From Lentinus brumalis (lineage: Eukaryota > Basidiomycota > Agaricomycetes > Polyporales > Polyporaceae): DNA of 64,000 nucleotides. The stretch spans positions 1,550,001 to 1,614,000 of the forward strand of contig MARA01000004.1 in NCBI GenBank assembly GCA_001792895.1. Direction: 5' to 3'. The position numbers and the translations under genes are program-made. The notes under the pieces were generated by a model. The model did no database searches. It worked only from the letters and a program-made list of their open reading frames with translations, and had not been told where the DNA came from. Shown piece after piece: positions 62,417 through 64,000 of the stretch (position 1 is the stretch's first letter; every line of letters begins with the position of its first letter).

Positions 62417-63037
62417 AGAGGGAGGTGTTGGTGTGTATCTTACCGGGGGCAAGGGCGGTGGGATCTGTGCACCAAACATGAGCCATGGTGAACCATGCCC
62501 GAGAGTTGCCCCGCCCTCCCTCCCCGCGTCGACATTGTGTACCGTGCTCCGGAGGCCTGCGGACACAGTGACACGCGCAATAATGTCGATGTTTTCATTG
62601 CTTTCGCGACCTCGAGCTCGTAATGTTTGGTGTATACTGTACTCTAGTGCTGCCGTTGCTCCCTGCTGCTGCTAGCTTGTGTTTTGTTCTGGTTATATGC
62701 CTCCCTGGACTGCTTCCTTTGTGGTCTGTTCGTTCGACTGCCCTCTGGTTCTGTAAAAGCGTGTTGGTTCTGTGCCCTGGTGTGTCGCTGGCCTTCGACG
62801 CTGTTCTGAATGTGTCCTTTTACCTTAAATATATGTAGTGAGTCGTGCCATTTAGTACAAGATGTACAGTCGGAGCAGTCGGCCTTGTACGACTCGGCCT
62901 GGGTCTGCGACGCAAGAGTAAGTACTGGTAGCGGGGAGCGGCGGCCTAGTTTTGCCGGCCAGTGCAAAACTCCTGCTCTCGATCGGACCTCACGCTTGCA
63001 AACCCTCACGTCCACGACGACCTCTGGGACAGGCAAG
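62417..63037. other. intergenic, Cys-rich gene to PanB
   Basis: 0.6 kb. T-rich, with TATATG near 62829 and no gene. Probably the 3'UTR and the PanB promoter. Confidence 0.45.
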
Positions 63038-64000
63038 ATGTTTAGGATGGCGAAGAGGGCGCAGCGCCCGAAGCAGCTCCTCCATTTCTCAGCGTCACTT
63101 TGCTACCCCTTTCGCGCGTGCTCGCGAAGATGGATGAGTGCGAGACCGGAGGAGCGCCATGTCGTCGGTAGTACTGGTAAGTCATCTCTGCTTGACCTCA
63201 TGTCGGGAGAAGGACTTCGTCCGCGAGCCGACCGCCGTGCTTTGTGTCGCGCGCATTAAGGCCGCCCGCTGGAAGGCGAACGGCCCGGATCCAGTTGAAC
63301 TGTGGTTAGCCACATGCTGGTCTTGAGACCATCACTCCTTCGTATGCTGACATCCATGAATTTCTGCAGCTGCACCACGAAAGAAGGTCACAATCCAGCA
63401 CCTGCATGCCCTCCGCGCATCCCGGACGCCAATAACCATGCTCACCGCGTACGACTTTCCCTCCGGGCGCGCCTGCGAGACGCACGGCATCGACATCACC
63501 CTCGTCGGCGACTCGCTCGCGCAGGTGTGCCTCGGGTACGACTGCACGACCCGCCTCACGCTCGACGAGATGCTGCACCACATCCGCGCCGTCGCCCGCG
63601 GGTCACATACACCTCTCCTTGTCGCGGACATGCCCTTCGGGACGTACCTCGCCAGTCCCGAGGACGCCGTGCGCAATGCTGTGCGCATCGTACGAGAGGG
63701 CGGCGCAGACGCTGTCAAGCTCGAAGGCGGGCTGGAGCTCGTGGATACCGTCCGTCGGCTGACGAACGTCGGCATCCCGGTCATGGCGCACGTCGGCCTC
63801 CTCCCGCAGCGCCATGTTGCACTCTCGGGCTACCGCCTGCAGGGGCGCGATGCGGAGAGCGCGTTGGGCGTGCTGAAGAGTGCACTCGCGCTCGAGGAGG
63901 CGGGTGCGTTCGCAATGGTGCTTGAGGCGATCCCGCATGCGCTCGGAACATACATCACACAGCGCCTGAGGCATGCGGCGACCATCGGTATCGGGGCTGG
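63038..64000 (+). CDS. ECM31: 3-methyl-2-oxobutanoate hydroxymethyltransferase PanB (3' partial)
   Basis: First committed enzyme of pantothenate (CoA) synthesis: ketoisovalerate plus methylene-THF gives ketopantoate. Conserved blocks: [93 protein letters not shown] and ATIGIGAG, cut by the window end. The first exon starts [19 protein letters not shown] and is basic with no acidic residue for 40 positions, as in a mitochondrial presequence. The next certain exon begins near 63370 ([11 protein letters not shown]). The intron 63175-63369 is longer than usual and could hide one small exon. Confidence 0.93.

Noticed and set aside
1..64000. tRNA, rRNA, CRISPR or phage-type features
   Set aside because: None seen by eye; small tRNAs with introns could still be missed without a covariance search.

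Overview
The window is nuclear DNA of a filamentous basidiomycete, most likely an Agaricomycete. Genes are densely packed on both strands, GC is moderately high, and nearly every gene is cut by many short (about 37-75 nt) GT-AG introns. A cell-wall alpha-1,3-glucan synthase, a Ste11-type MAPKKK, a multi-TM ferric reductase and a basidiomycete-type P450 relic all fit. It reads as an ordinary housekeeping chromosome arm with no prokaryotic features.

Layout. 0-12.5 kb: a PUF3-type Pumilio protein (5' end outside the window), an RPAP3-like TPR co-chaperone, the COPII scaffold SEC16, then OST3 and DPM2 head to head. 12.8-20.9 kb: one very large minus-strand gene with twin C1-type zinc fingers (possibly UNC80-like). 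21-31.5 kb: a nuclear-expression block with a DUF4211 protein, exosome RRP4, TFIID subunit TAF13, a PPIE-type RRM protein, a divergent kinase-like protein, an NSRP1-like splicing factor and exosome MTR3. 32-40.3 kb: an L-type amino-acid transporter, then the copper chaperone ATX1 and a ferric reductase. 40.7-47.3 kb: TRM1 with an apparent mitochondrial presequence, and STE11. 47.3-49.4 kb: gene-poor, with a 194-bp TA-flanked MITE. 49.4-57.2 kb: alpha-1,3-glucan synthase. 57.2-64 kb: a dead P450 fragment, a sphingoid base kinase, a Cys-rich nuclear-type protein and the start of the pantothenate enzyme PanB/ECM31.

Functional links are thematic rather than operonic: ER glycosylation and export (OST3, DPM2, SEC16), RNA handling (PUF3, RRP4, MTR3, NSRP1, RRM, TRM1) and metal handling (ATX1 with the reductase). 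Several neighbours are divergent and share short promoters.

Technical point: at least eight apparent frameshifts in otherwise well-conserved genes sit at C or G runs of 4-5 and would each be repaired by one more base of the same run. This looks like systematic homopolymer undercalling, so genes broken by it should not be called pseudogenes. No novel system stands out with certainty. The best candidates for a closer look are the large C1-finger protein, the dual-start TRM1, the Cys-rich protein at 61-62 kb and the MITE.
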